From Thiotrichales bacterium (GTDB lineage: Bacteria; Pseudomonadota; Gammaproteobacteria; Thiomicrospirales; Thiomicrospiraceae), in contig JACXUQ010000036.1 in assembly GCA_014763835.1 (NCBI GenBank), positions 1 through 9,055 of the forward strand: a stretch of DNA of 9,055 bases, in the 5' to 3' direction. The notes below the pieces were generated by a model. The model did no database searches and was not told the origin of the DNA. It worked only from the letters and a program-made list of their open reading frames with translations. Positions 5,917-9,055 of this stretch are shown one piece after another. The translations under genes and the position numbers were made by a program. Within the stretch, counting starts at the first letter, position 1. The number at the start of each line of letters is the position of its first letter.

Positions 5917-8900
5917 ATGGCAGACAATCAGCATACGGCAGCCGATAAGCTGAATATCGCCGGCAAGCTGGCGAAGTGGTTTATCCATTCCAAAATTACC
6001 ATGATGATTATGATCGCGATCACCCTTGCGGGGATGATGGCGTATCTGATTACGCCGCGCGAATACAATCCGCAGATTGTGGTGCCGGCGGCCAATATTA
6101 TTGTGCCGAAAGGCGGCGCGACGCCGGAAGAGGTTTCCAATATGGTGGTCAAGCCGTTGGAAGCGATTATGAATGCACTGCCGGGCGTAGATCATACTTT
6201 CGGCTTTGCGGCCAATGATTTCGGTGTGGTGACGGTGCAGTTCAAGGTGGGCGAGAATCAGGTGGACAGTTTGGTAAAACTGTATAACCAGATGATGCAG
6301 AACATGGACAAGATGCCGCCGGATACGCAACAGCCGATTATCCGCCCGATCAACGTCGATGACGTGCCGATTATGACCTTGGCGCTGACCTCCGATGTGA
6401 TGTCGGGTTACGACCTGCGTGATGTGTCGTTGAAAGTGGTTGAGAACCTGCGCAACATCCCCGGTGTGTCGTTCACCGAAGTGGTAGGTGGCGATCGCCG
6501 TGCGATTAACGTTTGGTTGGATGCCCAGAAAATCGCGTTGACCGGGCTCACGCTGGAGCAGATCAGCGAAATGCTGCAAGGCAGCAACGTGTCTATGCCG
6601 GTAGGGGCGCTGATCAATAACAACCAGAATCATCTGGTGCGTGTGAACGGTTATTTGGGCAATGCTCAGGAGGTTGGCGATATTATTATCGGCGCTGATC
6701 AAGGTCGCCCGATTTATCTGCGTGACATTGCGACGATTGAAGACGGTGCCCAGGAAGCGGACTCGTACACGCGCATCGGTTTTGGCACGCAAGGTCAAAT
6801 TCATGCACGTGGCGAGCAGCCGGCGGTGACGATTGCGATTGCTAAAAAACCCGGAACCAATGCGGTGGAAGTGGCGAATGCGGTTTTGGAAAAACTGGAT
6901 TTCCTCAAGGCCAGCGTGATTCCTGCCAGCGCAAGTGTGGTGGTGACACGTAACGACGGTGAAAAAGCCAACGCGGCGGTTAATCTGCTGATGGAGCACT
7001 TGGGCATCGCTGTCTTGTCGGTGGTGGTGATTCTGGTGCTGTTCCTGGGTTGGCGCGAAGCGGGTATTGTTACGCTGACGGTGCCTCTGATTCTGTTTGT
7101 GGTGTTGTTTGTCGGTCTGATTGCCGATCAGACGATCAACCGTATCACCTTGTTCGCTCTGATTCTGTCGTTGGGCCTGCTGGTGGATGCGGCGATTGTG
7201 GTTATCGAGAACATTCACCGCCATATTCACGAAGGTTTTGATCCCGAGAAATTCGATGAATTGATGATCAAGGCGACCAACGAGATCGGTAACCCGACTA
7301 ACGTGGCGACCCTGGCGGTTATTCTGGCGTTTATTCCGATGCTGTTCGTAACCGGCATGATGGGGCCGTTTATGGCGCCGATTCCGTTCAACGTGCCGGT
7401 GGCGATGATTGCGTCCCTGGTGATCGCCTATGTTCTGGTGCCTTATATCGCTTACCGCTGGTTGGGTAAAAAGGCCATTAGAGAGATGCGGGCGCACGAA
7501 AGTCTGGAAGCGCACCATATCCACAAAGAGGATTGGATGCAGCGTTTGTATGTGAAGGCGATTAATCCGATGATCGCAAGCCGAACCAAACGTAACGTCT
7601 TTCTGTTTGTGGTGTTGATGGCGCTGTTTGCGGCCATGTTGCAGCCCGCGTTGCAGTTTATGCGCGACGATGGCATGAATAATCCGCTGCACCCGGCCGG
7701 TGTGGAAGTGAAGATGCTGCCTTACGACAACACCAGCACGCTGTTGGTTCAGGTCGATATGCCTGAGAGTGCGGCACTGGAAGCGACCGACCGTGTGGTG
7801 CGTTATGTTGGCGGGATTCTCGCTGAAACAGCGCATGTTACCGATTACAGCGTCTATTTGGGACGTCCTGCACCGATCGACTTCGCGGCTCTGGTGCGTG
7901 GTGACTTGATTAAACAGGGCCCGAACTTTGCGCAAATTCGTGTGAATCTGGTGAATAAGCATGATCGTGACGAGTCGTCGCACGATATAGCCATGAGCCT
8001 GGATGCTACATTGGATGAAATCCGCAAGACATTCCCTGAAGCGAATATCAAGATTTATGAAACGCCTCCGGGACCGCCGGTGACCACGCAAATCATGGCG
8101 GAGCTATATGGCCCCGACTATGACAAATTGCGCGAAGCGGCGTTGGAAGTGGATCAGGCGTTTGAAAAAATCTACGGCATGATCAACGTGGACGATTCCG
8201 TGACCGCCGATTTGGAGAGTTACGAAATCAATATCGACCGCGAACAGGCCAATCTGTTGGGCGTGGCGCCTGCGCAAGTCGCGAAAATGCTGCGTGACTA
8301 CGTTAACGGTTATGAGCTGGGTTATATGCACTTGGATAATGTGCGTGAGCCGGTGAATATTCTGGTGCGTTTGCCGCGTTCGGAACGTACTGTGGCGGAG
8401 CAGCTGTTGTCTTTGCGCGTGCAGTCACGTTCCGGCGAAGCGGTGCCGCTGACGGCCGTAGCCAGTGTTGACAAGGTGATTCACGCCAAGCCGATTCTGG
8501 ATCGCGATCAGCACCAGATGGTGATGGTGGGTGGTGAATTGCTGCAGTCCAGCCCGGTTTATGCAGTACTGTCACTGGACAAGATGCTGGACGGTGTGAC
8601 TTTGCCGAATGGCGTGACCTTCCATACCGCCAATCTAGGTTTCGTGCAGGCGCAGCCTAAAGATGTCATGGATTACACCCTGCTGTGGGGCGGAGAGATG
8701 CGTCTGACGCTGGACGTGTTCCGCGACATGGGGAGTGCGTTTATTGTGGCGCTGATCTTTATCTATCTGATTCTAGTCGGTTACTACAAGTCGTTTATGA
8801 TGCCGGTGATTGTGATGGGCGCGATTCCGTTGACTATGATCGGGGTGTTCCCGGGTCACTGGTTGACGGGGCAGGCGTTTACCGCGACATCAATGATCGG

Positions 8901-9055
8901 GGTGATTGCCCTGGCGGGTATCGTGGTGCGTAACTCTCTGCTGCTGATCGACTTTGTCTTGGAATACCGTCGTGAAGGGCAGTCGTTGAAAGATGCGGTG
9001 ATTGAAGCCGGTAAGGTGCGTTTCCGTCCGATTCTGCTGACTGCTTTGGCGATTA
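5917..9055 (+). CDS. RND efflux transporter permease subunit (partial at right edge)
   Basis: This is the inner-membrane, proton-driven pump protein. The reading frame stays open for 1046 codons from the ATG at 5917 (AGGGGG at 5904-5909 as ribosome binding site) to the window edge. About 50-70 residues, covering the last membrane helices, are expected to be missing. Visible are TM1 (about 26-45), a first periplasmic porter region (about 46-355), the TM2-TM6 block (about 358-515), TM7 (about 560-580), the second periplasmic region (about 590-935), and TM8-TM10 (about 939-1015). TM4 carries LGLLVDAAIVVIEN with Asp424 but Ala425 in place of the second Asp of AcrB. TM10 has GIVVRNSLLLID, where Arg1005 falls at the AcrB Lys940 position. 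The TM11 entry motif FRPILLTALAI ends the window. The sequence is COG0841/AcrB-like; HAE1 is likely, but CusA-type HME pumps share the VDAAIV motif, so the substrate class (organic compound or metal) is left open. Confidence 0.93.
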   Translation, partial: MADNQHTAADKLNIAGKLAKWFIHSKITMMIMIAITLAGMMAYLITPREYNPQIVVPAANIIVPKGGATPEEVSNMVVKPLEAIMNALPGVDHTFGFAANDFGVVTVQFKVGENQVDSLVKLYNQMMQNMDKMPPDTQQPIIRPINVDDVPIMTLALTSDVMSGYDLRDVSLKVVENLRNIPGVSFTEVVGGDRRAINVWLDAQKIALTGLTLEQISEMLQGSNVSMPVGALINNNQNHLVRVNGYLGNAQEVGDIIIGADQGRPIYLRDIATIEDGAQEADSYTRIGFGTQGQIHARGEQPAVTIAIAKKPGTNAVEVANAVLEKLDFLKASVIPASASVVVTRNDGEKANAAVNLLMEHLGIAVLSVVVILVLFLGWREAGIVTLTVPLILFVVLFVGLIADQTINRITLFALILSLGLLVDAAIVVIENIHRHIHEGFDPEKFDELMIKATNEIGNPTNVATLAVILAFIPMLFVTGMMGPFMAPIPFNVPVAMIASLVIAYVLVPYIAYRWLGKKAIREMRAHESLEAHHIHKEDWMQRLYVKAINPMIASRTKRNVFLFVVLMALFAAMLQPALQFMRDDGMNNPLHPAGVEVKMLPYDNTSTLLVQVDMPESAALEATDRVVRYVGGILAETAHVTDYSVYLGRPAPIDFAALVRGDLIKQGPNFAQIRVNLVNKHDRDESSHDIAMSLDATLDEIRKTFPEANIKIYETPPGPPVTTQIMAELYGPDYDKLREAALEVDQAFEKIYGMINVDDSVTADLESYEINIDREQANLLGVAPAQVAKMLRDYVNGYELGYMHLDNVREPVNILVRLPRSERTVAEQLLSLRVQSRSGEAVPLTAVASVDKVIHAKPILDRDQHQMVMVGGELLQSSPVYAVLSLDKMLDGVTLPNGVTFHTANLGFVQAQPKDVMDYTLLWGGEMRLTLDVFRDMGSAFIVALIFIYLILVGYYKSFMMPVIVMGAIPLTMIGVFPGHWLTGQAFTATSMIGVIALAGIVVRNSLLLIDFVLEYRREGQSLKDAVIEAGKVRFRPILLTALAI

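Noticed and set aside
5902..8091. A 729-codon open frame on the minus strand opposite the RND permease
   Set aside because: Its translation is extremely rich in His, Arg, Asn and Gln with no recognizable domain. That is typical of the antisense of a gene with many GTG, CTG, ATG and GAT codons. The plus-strand permease in the same place is unmistakable, so this is a shadow frame.

Overview
The window looks like chromosomal DNA from a gram-negative bacterium, most likely a gammaproteobacterium. Three things point there: a full-length PdxB (erythronate-4-phosphate dehydrogenase, a DXP-dependent vitamin B6 enzyme found mainly in Gammaproteobacteria), two lipobox signal peptides, and a complete outer-membrane/periplasm/inner-membrane efflux set. 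The overall flavour suggests a sulfur-oxidizer of the Thiomicrospira/Hydrogenovibrio/Thiomicrorhabdus group, but that is an impression and not a demonstrated assignment. No tRNA, rRNA, CRISPR array, transposase or phage gene was found.

Layout. Positions 1-353 are AT-rich, T- and G-skewed on the plus strand, and hold no convincing gene. Two nested hairpins (354-423) form a strong terminator for the first minus-strand gene, a DUF302 lipoprotein (445-1014). A short intergenic segment with one hairpin separates it from pdxB (1192-2325, minus). A 78-bp divergent gap leads to an alpha/beta hydrolase of the COG2945 type on the plus strand (2404-3024). Then comes a 285-bp intergenic region unusually rich in symmetry: a 12-bp inverted repeat, a 10-bp inverted repeat, a terminator-like hairpin, and a 14-bp perfect palindrome inside a cluster of ATGCAT sites. 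It ends at a three-gene efflux operon on the plus strand: a TolC-type outer membrane factor (3310-4701), a lipoprotein membrane-fusion protein (4799-5914) and an RND permease (5917 to beyond the right edge).

How the genes work together. The last three genes encode every layer of one tripartite pump. The permease sits in the inner membrane, the lipid-anchored adaptor bridges the periplasm, and the TolC-like channel crosses the outer membrane. The 2-bp gap between adaptor and permease genes supports co-transcription. No regulator gene lies in the window and the substrate cannot be read from sequence. PdxB carries out the second step of DXP-dependent pyridoxal phosphate synthesis. The DUF302 lipoprotein and the hydrolase have no evident functional tie to the pump.

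Most unusual points: (i) the permease has Asp-Ala instead of Asp-Asp in TM4 and Arg instead of Lys in TM10 at the proton-relay positions known from AcrB; (ii) the palindrome and ATGCAT cluster just ahead of the efflux operon looks like an operator for an unseen regulator. I did not find a clearly new type of biological system here.
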